Source: Antedon bifida (taxonomy: Eukaryota > Echinodermata > Crinoidea > Comatulida > Antedonidae). From it: 64,000 nt of DNA. This document shows, piece by piece, positions 22,960 to 38,717 of the stretch. Every line of letters starts with the position of its first letter. Position 1 is the first letter of the stretch. The notes below the pieces were generated by a model. It was not told the origin of the DNA. It was given only the letters and a program-made list of their open reading frames with translations, and did not search any database. Both the position numbers and the translations under genes were made by a program. The DNA is taken from contig OY727103.1 of the NCBI GenBank assembly GCA_963402885.1, positions 12,364,085 to 12,428,084 on the forward strand. Reading direction: 5' to 3'.

Positions 22960-24415
22960 GGAATCAACGCATGAACGTGATCGCGGCGCAACTATTGGCC
23001 AATCACAACGCCATTCATCGTTTGTGATTGGTCGACCAGGGGCGGTCGCAGCACTATTTTAAAGGGTGGCCCAAAGATTCCAAGGCTGTAGATAGTTGTC
23101 CTGTGGCGAAGTTCCAGTTCATTCACCGGAAATGTCGCTCTTAGTGCGCTAGCAAACAGAGGATTGTAGCCTAAATTATTCCGCCGGTAATAAAACATAC
23201 AGAACTAACAATAGGATAACATAACGAACGTCACGGGAAAGTCCCTGATGAAGGTACTTCTGGTACGGTAATACATTATAATAACTGTAATCAATTAATG
23301 CAAATTAATTATCAATAATTTTAAAAAGTTATACAAAAATATGAAGCTGCTGCTATAAATATATTGAGCAAAACGTTAAATTGTATTATTTTGAATTAGG
23401 CCTAAATGCTAAATAAAGTCAGATGTTAAAACCACAATGTCCATTATAGACTGTACAAACATGTTGTTTAAACCACACTCCAAAATAAATAATGATAGGA
23501 AATTTGCAGAAAGAAGCAAACTTTGCTCTGATACCGGTATAACACGGTTCAAATTTCGGAACGTCCATAAACTACTACCGAAATTCGGCCTAATATTTAC
23601 GGACGTACGGAAATGAAGATAAATAAGGTACGACAAGCATCGGAAATACAAAACAAAAATACGCACAATTATGATTTGGCCTTAAATTATGGAAAACCCC
23701 GGCAAAACGCAATAAATAAGGACACACGATTATTAATATTAGCCTTGGCAATATGACTAATAAAAGGAATGAATATCGGCTATATTTCGATTGTCGATGA
23801 ATTTTTATTTTGACGCAAAGTTCATGTGTGAATGGATGCTTGATACATTAGAGGTTATCTGTGATGGCGCTAGTAACACTGCTATGCGTGGGTAATTTGT
23901 GAATGACGTAGTAGGCTACATACACGACCCCAGATCTGTACTGCTGTCCGTTGCGAGAGGAGGGGGAATTCCGGTAATGTGTAACAAGCCTAATGTGTAG
24001 TAGAGCGTTTCTTTGAATAATTGTGTTTGTAACAGCAAGTTCATTTTGGATTTTTATTAAATTGAAAAAAGTTAGGCTTTATACCAATGGTTTATTCAAA
24101 TTCAACACTGTAACTAATCCCTCACTATTCAATTACAATGTTATTATTATACTAGTATATTGTTGAAAAATAGATTGCGTGATATATGAAAATGTATTGA
24201 TAGTAACTTAACAAAGATACGTTGTAGTCTGATTATTAGGTATCCATGCAGTGATGAAGCGGAGGATTATTTTTGTAGCATTCCATTTAAAATTAATTTT
24301 TTTACAAAGAAATATTTTTGTTGTGAAGGTCGTTAAATTCATTGGCGCCAGCATTACTTTTTTAAAGGACTGGTTGGACTAAGCTGTAAATTGAAATTTA
24401 AATAATTATTCTTAC
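22960..24415. other. Intron 2 of pseudogene copy 5
   Basis: It contains a weak family-A MITE trace at about 22965-23045 (TTGGCCAATCACAACGCC and TTTGTGATTGGTCGACC) and the inverted partner (24085-24345) of the repeat at 5136-5375. Nothing coding is visible. Confidence 0.45.
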
Positions 24416-25389
24416 CTGTAATAAACGAATGACTTATAAATAGTTGCCAAACAGATTGCACTCGAGATGACAAGATAAGACCACATGATGTTAGTAATGT
24501 ACCCAACATTATAGTTCGTCTATATCCAATTTTGAGGACGATTAACGTGCCAATCGGACCTAGAAAAACAGATCATATAGAAACGAAAATCACTCATAAA
24601 TAATTACTAATCTAATAAATTGTTGACTTGTATCCGAAGACTGGTCGTCGTTCACATTTATGTGAGGTGTGGACTTTGTATAGGTTAATCAAAGCGGCCC
24701 TAGTCAGTTTGACCTGACCAGTCGGACCTGCAGGTAGGTCTAATCCTTTATCCTCTTATTTCCGTATTATACATTACATTATCAGATATCCTAAATAAAA
24801 ACAGAATGAATGAATGTCATTCAGTACATCAGTGCGCACCGTAGGCCCTTAACACTGTATTTTTCGGCGATTAAATACTTTACATTCATAAGTATATCAA
24901 TGCATACATTTTATAGGCTACTACTTTTCCTGACTGAATTACTTAATAATTTAATGCTACAGATCAGACTTGGTTATACAAGTCAAATTCTATTCACTAT
25001 GGCTATACCTACATATGCCATGTTTGTCTATATAAGAAATATATCAAGAAATATATCAATATTGTATCAAATTTTGACATTTTATACTGTTTGACTGTTT
25101 CCTGTCCAGTTATTAGTTTCCAGTCACTTAACTTATTCCTGTTTTATAATTTTAATTTGTCATTTCAAGTGATTTTAATTCTACTTACTTATCTAGGCTC
25201 CTGCAGTAGCATCATTGATGTTGGTGCATGGCTGAATAATAGCATCTTACCTGCCTGTGTTTTTCAGCAATAATGGAGTACAACTAATTTGCATATGGCT
25301 ACCTGATATTTGTGAATTGAAAACATGTCATACTCTAGGCAAGCATTATTGGCCTTCAATATTTGTGCCAAACCAGGATTACCCCTTGC

Positions 25390-28300
25390 CTTATTTCATC
25401 ATGTTTGTTCACTGGGATTGTACAGGGGTAAGCGTACTCGAAGGGGTATGAGAGCCCAAAGGAGACTTGTAAACAAATCAGGTGTCGATACCTGTAGTTG
25501 ATAACAAACATTGTGATAATAGCAATCTAGTGAAGATACAGTTGCAACCTCGTAACAATTCACGTATACAACCCGTCAACTTTGCTGCATGGAATGCCAG
25601 GTCTATAAAACCTAAGACTTCTGTCTGTGACTTCACAATTACTAAGAAATTAGATATCTTTGCTATAACCGAATCATGGCTGACAAATGATGATCGTTCC
25701 AACCGTGCTATAGCTGATATTAAAAATACTCTTCCTGACTTTGAACTTCTTCACCGATCCAGAAATCACTCAACAGGTGGAGGGGTATGTGTGATCTTGC
25801 GAAAAGGCTTCTTAGCTACTGCTAATAGTGGACCGATATTTAAATCATTTGAATATATAGATATCACCATCACTGCAAAGTCGTCCTCTTGTAGGCTGTA
25901 CATTATTTATAGACCACCTTACTCAAGAAACAACAAGATAACAACTAAGATGTTCTTTTCAGACTTCTCGACTCTTCTTGAGTTGATCAATAATGTTCCT
26001 GGTCGTGTTCTACTGGCAGGGGATTTTAATCTACACATGGACGACGTGCAAAACAGTGATGCGATTACTATGAAGAACCTTCTATCCATTTCTGGTTTCA
26101 CTCAGCACGTTACCAGACCCACTCACAAGAGTGGTCACACACTTGACTTGTTAATCTGCAGAGATACAGATGAACTTATAAATGATATTAGCATCCATAC
26201 TGATCAGCCTTCTGATCATTATTCAACTGTGTGTCATTTGAGTATATCACGCCCGGATTCCACTAGGCATCGAATTAGTTTCCGTAAATTGCGCCAAATT
26301 GATATTAAGTCTTTTAAGAGTGACATTGTGAAATCTGAGTTGATTACGAACCCTGCTGCAGGAATTGACACACTTGTAGCTCAATACAACAACGTCCTTT
26401 CTCATCTTTTGGACTTGCATGCCCCAATAGTTACCAGGTCCATAATACTGAGACCTCACGCTCCCTGGTATAATGAGAACCTGCGTAAACAAAAGAGAGT
26501 CAAACGCCGCTGTGAAAGGAAATGGGCTTCATCTGGTTTAGAGGTACATAAACAACTGTACCACAGTGAATGCAACACATACAAACAGTTACTTGAAAAG
26601 TCAAAGACCGACTTCCACAGATGTCAAGTATCAAAGTGTGAGCAGGGCAAGCTATTTAACTTGATTGACAATCTCACTTCAGCAAATCATAAGCAGATTC
26701 TTCCTCTACATGAGTCTTCAGAGGATATGGCTTGTCAATTTTCTGAATTCTTTCGTGATAAGATTCATAAAGTTAAAATTGAACTCGAGAATGACCCTTA
26801 CAGTGTCGGTAGTGTACTTGATGTACACTCTTTCAATACTTTTGCTAATGTGTCTCACGAGGATCTACGCAAGATAATAATGGCTTCCAAATCATCTACT
26901 TGTCCTCTAGATCCTATACCATCAAAGCTTTTGAAGGAATGTCTCGATGAACTCATTCCCACCATATGTGACATTGTCAACAGATCACTATCATGTGGAA
27001 CAGTTCCTCATATCTTCAAGGCTGCACGTTTAACACCACTTATTAAGAAACTCTCTTTAGACCCAGAAATATTGAAGAATTACCGTCCAATCTCCAATCT
27101 ATCTTTCATTTCAAAAATACTTGAGAGATGTGTTGCCGCTCAGTTAACTAAACATTTTGTAACAAATGACCTGCACGGCAAGAGACAATCAGCCTATCGT
27201 AAACACCATTCTACTGAAACCTCTCTGATTTACTTCGCGCTGTTGATGTACACAGTGAAGCAGTACTAGTGTTACTTGATCTAACTGCAGCATTTGATAC
27301 CATAAATCACAAAATATTACTGCAGAGACTATCAAATCGGTATGGAGTCGATGGCACAGTTCTCAAGTGGTTTCAATCATACATGCTCAACCGCACTCAA
27401 TCCGTTGCTATTAAAGAGTCAACATCGAATCCGTCTCCGCTACTGGATGGTGTTCCACAGGGGTCTGTACTGGGCCCTCTGTGTTTCACGCTTTATGCAT
27501 CGCCATTAGAAGATATTGTTAGTTCTTAAGATGGAGTTGAGCTGATGGTGTACGCGGATGACACACAACTGTATATGATGTTTAATCCTTTGCAAACAGA
27601 TAGTGCTATTTCACAACTTGAATCTTGCTTCCAAGAAGTCAAGAAATGGATGGTAGTCAATAAACTCAAACTTAATAGCAGCAAAACAGAGGTACTTCAC
27701 ATCACCTCCCGGTTTTTGCGGAACAATAACCAAATTGACCAAATTCAGGTTGGCTCGGAGTTCAAACGGTTCCTTCTGCACGCAATCTTGGCATTACAAT
27801 CGACAACAAGCTAAGTATGTCGGGACACATTAATAACATCTGCAAGTCAGCTAACTTTGCGCTCAGGAAAATCGGTCAAGTTCGCAAGTACCTTGATAGA
27901 GCATCTGCTAAAAAGCTCATCACGCGTTTGTTAGCTCGCGTCTTGACTGTTGTCTTTTATGTGGCTTACCTGACTATGAGATTGCAAAACTCCAGCTAGT
28001 TCAAAACACTGCTGCAAGGATGATCACTTTGACTAAAAAGCGGCACAGTATTACACCGGTGTTGAAAGAGCTTCACTGGCTGCCAGTGTGTAAGAGAATA
28101 ACGTTTAAAATCTCGCTGATCACTTACAAAGCGTTACATGGGCTTGCCCCTGATTATATTCGCGAGCTCATTTCTGAATACATCCCGTCGCGCTCTTTAA
28201 GGTCTGGTGATCAATTTCTTCTAACATTACCATCCACTGCTTATGGTAGAAGGTCTTTTGCAGCAATAGCACCTTCATTATGGAACAAACTTCCACTCTT

Positions 28301-28644
28301 TGTGAGACTTGCTCCTTCAGTCAGTATTTTTAAATCACGACTGAAAGCCCATCTGTTCTCATCCGGTATTAATTAACTTATTCATTCATTCATTTATTCC
28401 TTCCCCGAAACCTTGACTCAGAAATACCGGGATGGTGTCCGGCGGGGGATAGTTTTACCTTAGTTAAGCATAGTTAAGCTTAATTACATTTTTTTTTCAC
28501 ATTATTGATTGTCTCCATCCCCGAAACCTCGACTAAGAAATACCGGAATGGTGTCCGGCGGGGGATAGTTTATTACCATTAGTTAAGGTCTAATGTAAAG
28601 CACATAGAGGGGTCAGTGATCCATTAGGCGCTATATAAATACTG

Positions 28645-28676
<32 letters not shown>
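25390..28676 (+). mobile_element. LINE of the L2/CR1 group, nearly complete but inactivated
   Basis: The main frame 25482-27269 encodes an endonuclease domain (NARSIKPKTSVCDF, FAITESWLTND, LLAGDFNLHMDD, SDHYSTVCHLSI). It then encodes the start of a reverse transcriptase (NYRPISNLSFISKILERC). The transcriptase continues at 27269-27814 with LLDLTAAFDTINHKILLQRL, DGVPQGSVLGPL and catalytic YADD, and then the C-terminal block LHWLPVCKRITFKI. Lesions are a frameshift near 27235, TAA at 27527 and frameshifts near 27770 and 27930. A short basic stretch just upstream of 25482 looks like the tail of an earlier frame. The 3' end carries GGCGCTATATAAATAC and a (TTA)n tail, typical of L2-like elements. 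It lies in intron 1 of pseudogene copy 5. Confidence 0.88.
28380..28600. repeat. Tandem duplication in the LINE 3' UTR
   Basis: The phrase CCCCGAAACCTTGACT followed by ATGGTGTCCGGCGGGGGATAG appears twice, at about 28403-28452 and 28519-28569, roughly 117 bp apart. It lies between the LINE stop and its (TTA)n tail. Confidence 0.75.
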
Positions 28677-28677
<1 letters not shown>

Positions 28678-28945
28678 TGTTTTTAGTTCCGACAATTAGG
28701 CCTAAATAAAAGTTACAACGTTAGCTAAATTATTTACGTAAAAAAGTACAATTTAATTACCGAATAAGTTGATATTAGTAGCAAGTAGACTGGATGCTGC
28801 TCCTAACACTCCTAAACCTGCATGTAATTCGTCTGCTAAGTCATTCAGATAAACACCAAAACATAAAGTAAGTCCATCAGTTAAAATCAATATGCGCACC
28901 GATAACTAAAACAACGATTCTCAATACAGATGCTTTTCTTTCTTC

Positions 28946-29629
28946 AAAATCAACTACTATTTACGTAAATTATGATCGATTATTTTGTCAATGACACGGC
29001 GGCCTAGCTGCCATGATTGCACAGGCATATCACAATAGTCACAGTGAGACCACCGTTCAATCAACTAACAAATTCATATCGATGTCACAGCTTATCAAAC
29101 CTTGATATTGCAAATCTATAACATAGTCGAACAAATTAGCCTATTAGCAATCACGATTATATTGCGTCATATCCGTTTTGCGCACAGAACAAATTATTCA
29201 CTGAAACCTGGATTTGTACCGATAATATTAATTAGAAACAAATGATATTCAACGGGAATACATAATAAACACTCACGTAAAATTATAATTTTGACGATTT
29301 AAATTTAACAAATAAATTAATAGTAATACGTAAATTCTGAAACGCTATTTTATGCATCATAAATTATATACATAAATTGACTAATGTGACTGTGTTACTG
29401 TATGTGATTCTAATTTGTTATTTCTAAATTAAATTTTTTCCGAATTTTCAAATCGTTATATATTGAGTGTGCGATCATTTGAGCGCGCGGCTATTGAGTC
29501 CTGAAAATACGCTTACATGCGCGCGGCTATTGTCCTCCTGAAAATACGCGTAGAATGACTTTTTGACTTGACAGCAGCATAGTGGCACGTCAATAAAACA
29601 GGATTTGAACCAGGACATTCAATGACGTC
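28946..29629. other. Spacer between copies 5 and 6 (partner 34310-35090)
   Basis: It is non-coding and nearly identical to the spacer between copies 6 and 7. It holds two units of a ~33-bp repeat with GCGCGCGGCTATTGAGTCCT at about 29495-29560, against three units in the partner at 34905-35010. Confidence 0.6.
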
Positions 29630-31307
29630 TCATATTACAGTTTCAGTCGCAGACTTTGCAGCACCTGCGGCCGTGTATATATCTCTTATCTTATATTTTA
29701 AGTAAATTCTTGGCAGCACTTGAAACAAAAAGGCAACGAAGAACAGTGATCCCATAGCGAAGAAAGCGGTGTCGTACGAACTAGAAACGTCATAGATCCA
29801 CCCTGAAAAACAACAAACATTAATTTATAAGTCGGCCTATTATATGACAGTACAGATATCTTTTACACATTTATAGGCCCGGCCTTATTAGATTATTAAA
29901 CTTACCTGTAAAGAAACCACCAACCACACCAGAAGGCGCAGTAGTGAACAGTAACACACCCATCGCTTTGGGAAAGTTCCGAACTCCAACAATTTCTCTC
30001 GAAATAAGGTAAATAAGCGGAAGAGATCCACCAACCGACCATCCTATAATGAGAATGTTTCCAGCTAAAGATGCGTAGCGTGTGCAAAACGGTATCAAGA
30101 ACGTACAGACACTTGCTGTTAATAACGTTAAAGAGAACAGTTTGGATGACGTGATTAAGTTGAATTTAATCGGAACTCCGTTAAACAGCCGACTTACGAG
30201 GTTACCAATACCGAAAATTGTCATTAAAAGTGCCGCGTTATGTTCCGATATACCGATGTCTACGGCATGGGATACAAGATGGTAAGCAGTACCAATAAAC
30301 GATACATAAAATAAATTCGCTATAATCAACATGAATCCAAAAAGAGGATACGTTAGCGGTAACTTTAAATACTCTTTCAATAATTCTTTTGTTCCTTTTT
30401 CTTCTTCAATTATCTCCTTCTTTTCGTCATCATCAGCGCGTACTTCAATAAACTTCTCATCTTCTAAATAAATAGTCTTTCTTTCCGTTGTTTTTGGATC
30501 TTTGAAAATAACCACACTAATCACAGTTGCATGGAGTACACAGGCCCCTAGGAGTAGTAGAGATCCTCTCCAGCCATACATTGATCTTAGTACGTTTATT
30601 TTAGAAAGGAAATGCGATCAAGCCAACAGCCGTACCAGCCGATACTACACCATTAGCAATTGAAATATTCTCGTCACAGGTAATTCCTATAAACGCAACC
30701 GTGTTTGAAAATACCATTGAAACGCCAAAACCTGCAGACAAACAAAAAATAAAAACACATCTGATTTTGAATACATGTTGAATGACGGAAGTTGTATAGT
30801 TACTTTTTACGTAAAAGGGAATGTAATATATTTGGCAGATTTCCTAGCGGAGTATATTCAAGAAAGGAATCTAGGCCAATGCAATTTCTTCACCAGTAGG
30901 GTTTAATTTTCCACCTAAAGATCAGATTTGTTTTGTTTTAAATCGAAAATGTTGTTGGTTTTCACAATTTAAATACGTGTTAGGGCCTATATTATTCAAG
31001 GACATCATCTTGGATAAACAAAAAATACAATTAACATAATTACCTGTTATTAACGAAAAACTGATAAATAGTTGCCAAACAGATTGCACTTGAGATGACA
31101 AGATAAGACCAACTGATGTTAGTAATGTACCCAACATTATAGTTCGTCTATATCCAATTTTGAGGGCGATCAACGTGACAATCGGACCTAGAAAAACAGA
31201 AAATCAATCTTTTAAAACATTTTGACATTGCCCTGCAGCTGTAACAACCCCTTTCCGGGCACACTCTCTTATTGAGCGGACTACTTTGTGGGTCTCCGAA
31301 TAAGAAT

Positions 31308-31347
31308 TTGTAGGGCGATAAACGTGCCAATCGGACCTTGAAAAACA
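31308..31347. repeat. Leftover duplicate of the exon 2 acceptor region (copy 6; also in copy 7)
   Basis: GGGCGATAAACGTGCCAATC followed by GGACCTTGAAAAACAG repeats the first ~25 nt of exon 2 plus its acceptor, about 150 bp upstream of the true exon 2. The same leftover is at about 36978-37018 in copy 7. It could act as a decoy acceptor but is too short to encode a real exon. Confidence 0.6.
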
Positions 31348-31630
31348 GAAAATATTTAATACATAATTAAGAGTCAAATCACCCATAGCAGTTATTTAGT
31401 TTACTAATCGGAGGATCCGGTCCAGCACATCCATTTGAAATCAATGTGTTGAGTTATTCATTAATCGTAATGATTTTCTATTCACACTCCCTTAATGTGG
31501 TATGCAAAACCCACAAAAATATTGTATCTGTTTTTTCCTTGAAACTGCGCCGTTGTTTGTCTGTTTTGTTTGATATAAATTAAGACTTCAGAAGGAATAC
31601 AGGCCTACATATCTAATTAAAGAATCCACA

Positions 31631-31770
31631 GGTCTGTCTACACTATTAAACTTTATGTGACAACAAAATGTGATGTGACGTGGCCATATATGGACATGAT
31701 GATGTCATATCACGACCATATTTGAGCACATTTTTTTTATCAAACCAGTTTGATAGTGTAGACAGAGCTC
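31631..31770. mobile_element. MITE family B in intron 1 of copy 6
   Basis: Left end GGTCTGTCTACACTATTAAA and right end GTTTGATAGTGTAGACAGAG are inverted. The centre has GGCCATATATGGACATGATG. The same insertion is present at 37299-37438 in copy 7, so it predates the duplication that made copies 6 and 7. Confidence 0.8.
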
Positions 31771-31929
31771 AGCAGTGTAGGCCTAAACATGATGCTTCAA
31801 CTACTTGAAGTAACTGATTAGTGATTCATAATATAAATACATGGAGACATATTGAGACATAATGTAGGACATAGGCTAGTTACGCCTTCTACCAGTTCCT
31901 AACGTACATGGTTGTTAGGCCTACTACTA

Positions 31930-34035
<2,106 letters not shown>

Positions 34036-35110
34036 AATTAAATTATTAAGTACAAATTATTTACCGAATAAATGTAGAATTGTATTGAGTAGACTGGATG
34101 CTGCTCCTAACACTCGTAAACCTGCATTTAATTCGTCTGCTAAGTCATTCAGATAAACACCAAAACATAAAGTAAGTCCATCAGTTAAAATCAAAACAAT
34201 ATGCGCACCGATCACCAACACAACGGTTCTCAACACAGATGCTTTTCTTTCTTCTCTTTCCTTCATGTTTTCGGCAACAGTAGGCCTACGTTCCATTGCA
34301 ATCAAAATCAACTACTATTTACGTAAATTATGATCGATTATTTTGTCAATGACACGGCGGCCTAGCCGCCATGATTGCACAGGTATATCACAATAGCCAC
34401 TTGATATCAGTGAGACCACCGTTCAATCAACTAACCAATTCATATCGATGTCACATCTTATCAAACCTTGATATTGCAAATCTATAACGGAGTCGGAACA
34501 AATTAGCCTATTAGCAATCACGATTATATTGCGTCATATCCGTTTTGCGCACATATTATTCACTGAAACCTGGATTTGTACCGATAATATTAATTAAAAA
34601 ACAAATGATATTCAACGGGAATACATAATAAACACTCACGTAAAATTATAATTTTACGATTTAAATTTAACAAATAAATAATACGTAAATTCTAAAACGC
34701 TATTTTATGCATAATAAATTATATACATAAATTGACTAATGTGACTGTGTTACTGTATGTGATTCTAATTTTAATGTTATTTCTAAATTAAATTTTTTCC
34801 GAATTTTCAAATTAATGTATGTTTTTTCTGCAAATAACGGAAAACAGTAGGCCTACGGATCACAAGTTGACGAGCCAGTATCATATTGAGTGTGCGATCA
34901 TTTGAGCGCGCGGCTATTGAGTCCTGAAAATACGCTAACACGCGCGCGGCTATTGAGTCCTGAAAATACGCTTTCATGCGCGCGGCTATTGTCCTGAAAA
35001 TACGCGTAGAATGACTTTTTGACTTGACAGCAGCATAGTGGCACGTCAATAAAACAGGATTTGAACCAGGACATTCAATGACGTTTCAGCACCGGCGGCC
35101 GTGTATATAT

Positions 35111-35375
35111 CTCTTATCTTAGTTTTTTTTTTTTTTTTAAACCATATTTAAAGAGGGTGATCCATCCAGCAATTGCTGATCATTAGGGACCCTCAGAGGT
35201 TCACAAGACAAACATATAGACAAGATGCTCTACATAAACAAAGTCTTATTACAAGTCTTTGGGAATGGAGTTTTAATTTTGTCCTTAGAAAAAATCCTGA
35301 CATGTGACGGGACTTGAACCCAGGACCTTTGGAGTGGTAGCCAAGCATCATAACCACCAAGCCACAACTCCACTC
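35111..35375 (-). mobile_element. tRNA-derived SINE inserted in exon 4 of transporter copy 7
   Basis: Read on the minus strand, the head has GTTGTGGCTTGGTGGTTATG (A-box like) and GGTCCTGGGTTCAAGTCCC (B box), followed by an unrelated body and a poly-A tail of about 16. It interrupts TCTTATCTTATATTTTAAGT, which is intact in copies 3 and 6. I see no clear target duplication. It truncates the host reading frame. Confidence 0.85.
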
Positions 35376-37828
35376 CTATTTTAAGTAAATTCTTGGCAGC
35401 ACTTGAAACAAAAAGGCAACGAAGAACAGTGATCCCATAGCGAAGAAAGCGGTGTCGTACGAACCAGAAACGTCATAGATCCACCCTGAAAAACAACAAA
35501 CATTAATTTATAAGTCGGCCTATTATACGACAGTACAGATATCTTTTACACATTTATAGGCCCGGCCTTATTAGATTATTAAACTTACCTGTAAAGAAAC
35601 CACCAACCACACCAGAGGGCGCAGTACTGAACAGTAACACACCCATCGCTTTGTGAAAGTTCCGAACTCCAACAATTTCTCTCGAAATAAGGTAAATAAG
35701 CGGAAGAGATCCACCAACCGACCATCCTATAATGAGAATGTTTCCAGCTAAAGATGCGTAGCGTGTGCAAAACGGTATCAAGAACGTACAGACACTCGCC
35801 GTTAATAACGTTAAAGAGAACAGTTTGGAAGACGTGATTAAGTTGAATTTAATCGGAACTCCGTTAAACAGCCGACTTACGAGGTTACCAATACCGAAAA
35901 TTGTCATTAAAAGTGCCGCGTTGTGTTCCGATATACCGATGTCTACGGCATGGGATACAAGATGGTAAGCAGTACCAATAAACGATACATAAAATAAATT
36001 CGCTATAATCAACATGAATCCAAAAAGAGGATACGTTAGCGGTAACTTTAAATACTCTTTCAATAATTCTTTTGTTCCTTTTTCCTCTTCAATTATCTCC
36101 TTCTTTTCGTCATCATCAGCGCGTACTTCAATAAACTTCTCATCTTCTAAATAAATAGTCTTTCTTTCCGTTGTTTTTGGATCTTTGAAAATAACCACAC
36201 TAATCACAGTTGCATGGAGTACACAGGCCCCTAGGAGTAGTAGAGATCCTCTCCAGCCATACATTGATCTTAGTACGTTTATTAAGAAAGGAAAGGCGAT
36301 CAAGCCAACAGCCGTACCAGCCGATACTACACCATTAGCAATTGAAATATTCTCGTCACAGGTAATTCCTATAAACGCAACCGTGTTTGAAAATACCATT
36401 GAAACGCCAAAACCTGCAGACAAACAAAAAATAAAAACACATCTGACTTTAAATAGCCTACATGTTGAATGACAGTACGTAAAAGGGGATGTAATATATT
36501 TGGCAGATTTCCTAGCGGAGTATATTCAAGAAAGGAATCTAGGCCAATGCAATTTCTTCACCAGTAGGGTTTAATTTTCCACATAAAGATCAGATTTGTT
36601 TTGTTTTAAATCGAAAATGTTGTTGGTTTTCACAATTTAAATACGTGTTAAGGCCTATATTATTCAAGGACATCATCTTGGATAAACAAAAAATACAATT
36701 AACATAATTACCTGTTATTAACGAAAAACTGATAAATAGTTGCCAAACAGATTGCACTTGAGATGACAAGATAAGACCAACTGATGTTAGTAATGTACCC
36801 AACATTATAGTTCGTCTATATCCAATTTTGAGGGCGATTAACGTGCCAATCGGACCTAGAAAAACAGAAAATCAATCTTTTAAAACATTTTGACATTGCC
36901 CTGCAGCTGTAACAACCCCTTTCCGGGCACACTCTCTTATTGAGCGGACTACTTTGTGGGTCTCCGAATAAGAATTTGTAGGGCGATAAACGTGCCAATC
37001 GGACCTTGAAAAACAGAAAATATTTAATACATAATTAAAAGTCAAATCACCCATAGCAGTTATTTAGTTTACTAATCGGAGGATCCGGTCCAGCACATCC
37101 ATTTGAAATCAATGTGTTGAGTTATTCATTAATCGTAATGATTTTCTATTTACACTCCCTTAATGTGGTATGCAAAACCCACAAAAATATTGTATCTGTT
37201 TTTTCCTTGAAACTGCGCCGTTGTTTGTCTGTTTTGTTTGATATAAATTAAGACTTCAGAAAGAATACAGGCCTACATATCTAATTAAAGAATCCACAGG
37301 TCTGTCTACACTATTAAACTTTATGTGACAACAAAATGTGATGTGACGTGGCCATATATGGACATGATGATGTCATATCACGACCATATTTGAGCACATT
37401 TTTTTTATCAAACCAGTTTGATAGTGTAGACAGAGCTCAGCAGTGTAGGCCTAAACATGATGCTTCAACTACTTGAAGTAACTGATTAGTGATTCATAAT
37501 ATAAATACGTGGAGACATATTGAGACATAATGTAGGACATAGGCTAGTTACACCTTCTACCAGTTCCTAACGTACATGGTTGTTAGGCCTACTACTAAAT
37601 TAAATTATTAAGTACAAATTATTTACCGAATAAATGTAGAATTGTATTGAGTAGACTGGATGCTGCTCCTAACACTCCTAAACCTGCATTTAATTCGTCT
37701 GCTAAGTCATTCAGATAAACACCAAAACATAAAGTAAGTCCATCAGTTAAAATCAAAACAATATGTGCACCGATCACCAACACAACTGTTCTCAACACAG
37801 ATGCTTTTCTTTCTTCTCTTTCCTTCAT
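35376..37828 (-). CDS. Monocarboxylate-transporter-like protein, copy 7, C-terminus cut by a SINE
   Basis: Exons 37627-37828, 36712-36855, 35589-36413 and 35376-35485 join to 426 residues. The start is the ATG at 37828; the frame is open further upstream only through a TTG. Membrane helices are complete: LILTDGLTLCFGVYLNDL, LKIGYRRTIMLGTLL, MYGWRGSLLLLGACVLHATV, then GWIYDVSGSYDTAFFAMGS. After LPRIYLK the inserted SINE supplies the last base of TAG (35376-35378), removing about 20 tail residues. A separate deletion has also removed the old stop region near 35088. Since the last helix is intact, the protein may still work. It is the twin of copy 6. Confidence 0.84.
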
Positions 37829-38717
37829 GTTTTCCCGATTCAAAAAGTTTCGTTTCGTCGCATTTGATACTTACCGAACGCGTCAAGTTGGCTAGCTGCC
37901 TATACCAGTAGAAAAATATCGGTGTTGCGTGTTGTTCTATAATAGAACCAATTATTCGCTACGGTATTGGGCGATTACATTATGTAGGGAATATTGCGTC
38001 ATGTCTGACTTTTAAAAACACGCAGAACATAATGTTAACCGAAAACCACGACACGGCAGAACAGTTTAATATTATTTATAATCTGAATTTATACGTCCTG
38101 TACATTCTTTTTATTTATGCATTTAATAACAAATGAATAATCTAAGAATAAATCAATATATTTAACAGCAATACACAATAATAAATATCAACATACGACC
38201 GCAACACTAAAATAAATTTCACCATATAATTTGTATCAATTATAAATTAACAACAAATTTTTAAACGCTAATACGTGCAAACAAAAGACGGCATTATAAC
38301 GACTGTAATCATTTGTTTTATTGTGTTGTGTGATTGTTTAAAATTGAATTTAAAATTCGTTCCCGCTTGGACGCAACGCAAGGGAGTGACAATTCGGATG
38401 ATCCATCGCGTCATGATTGGTCAAATTACCTAAGTTGCGCTTATGTCACTGCGTTGCGTATTGTGGGAGAACCACAATATACTTTTTCTATGCCATGTAG
38501 TGTTGTTGTCGTGAAAACGACAAATATCGAATATGGCAAACATCTTGCTATTACCAGCTGTTTGTTTTACTCCCTGTAAATCATCTACCAGTCAATTAAT
38601 CATTAATACAGAAAACCAGATTTTCTAGTTCATTATACGATTTAAAATATTTACATATGTGCATTTTAATAACAAAGAAAATGTGTGAAAATACTGCCTG
38701 GACTATTGCATTTGAAT
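37829..38717. other. Spacer between the transporter array and CFAP54
   Basis: AT-rich and without a recognised gene. It includes a degraded family-A MITE at about 38358-38475 (GGACGCAACGCAAGGGAGTG and ATGATTGGTCAAATTACC). The upstream region of transporter copy 7 and the 3' end of CFAP54 both lie here. Confidence 0.5.

Larger units (their letters stand above)
22682..28945 (-). pseudogene. Transporter copy 5, broken SLC16-like pseudogene
   Basis: Remnants in order are exon 1 (28761-28945), exon 2 (24416-24559, 144 nt, intact with both splice sites) and only the 5' part of exon 3 (22682-22876). Exon 1 has lost its ATG through a deletion after 28945 and carries a 5-nt deletion near 28889 that brings TGA into frame. 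Exon 3 has a 2-nt deletion just after GFGVS and is cut at 22682; the rest of exon 3 and all of exon 4 are gone. A LINE fills intron 1. No product is expected. Confidence 0.88.

Noticed and set aside
25478..28376. LINE reading frames as host genes
   Set aside because: Endonuclease and reverse-transcriptase motifs, frameshifts and a (TTA)n tail identify a retrotransposon.
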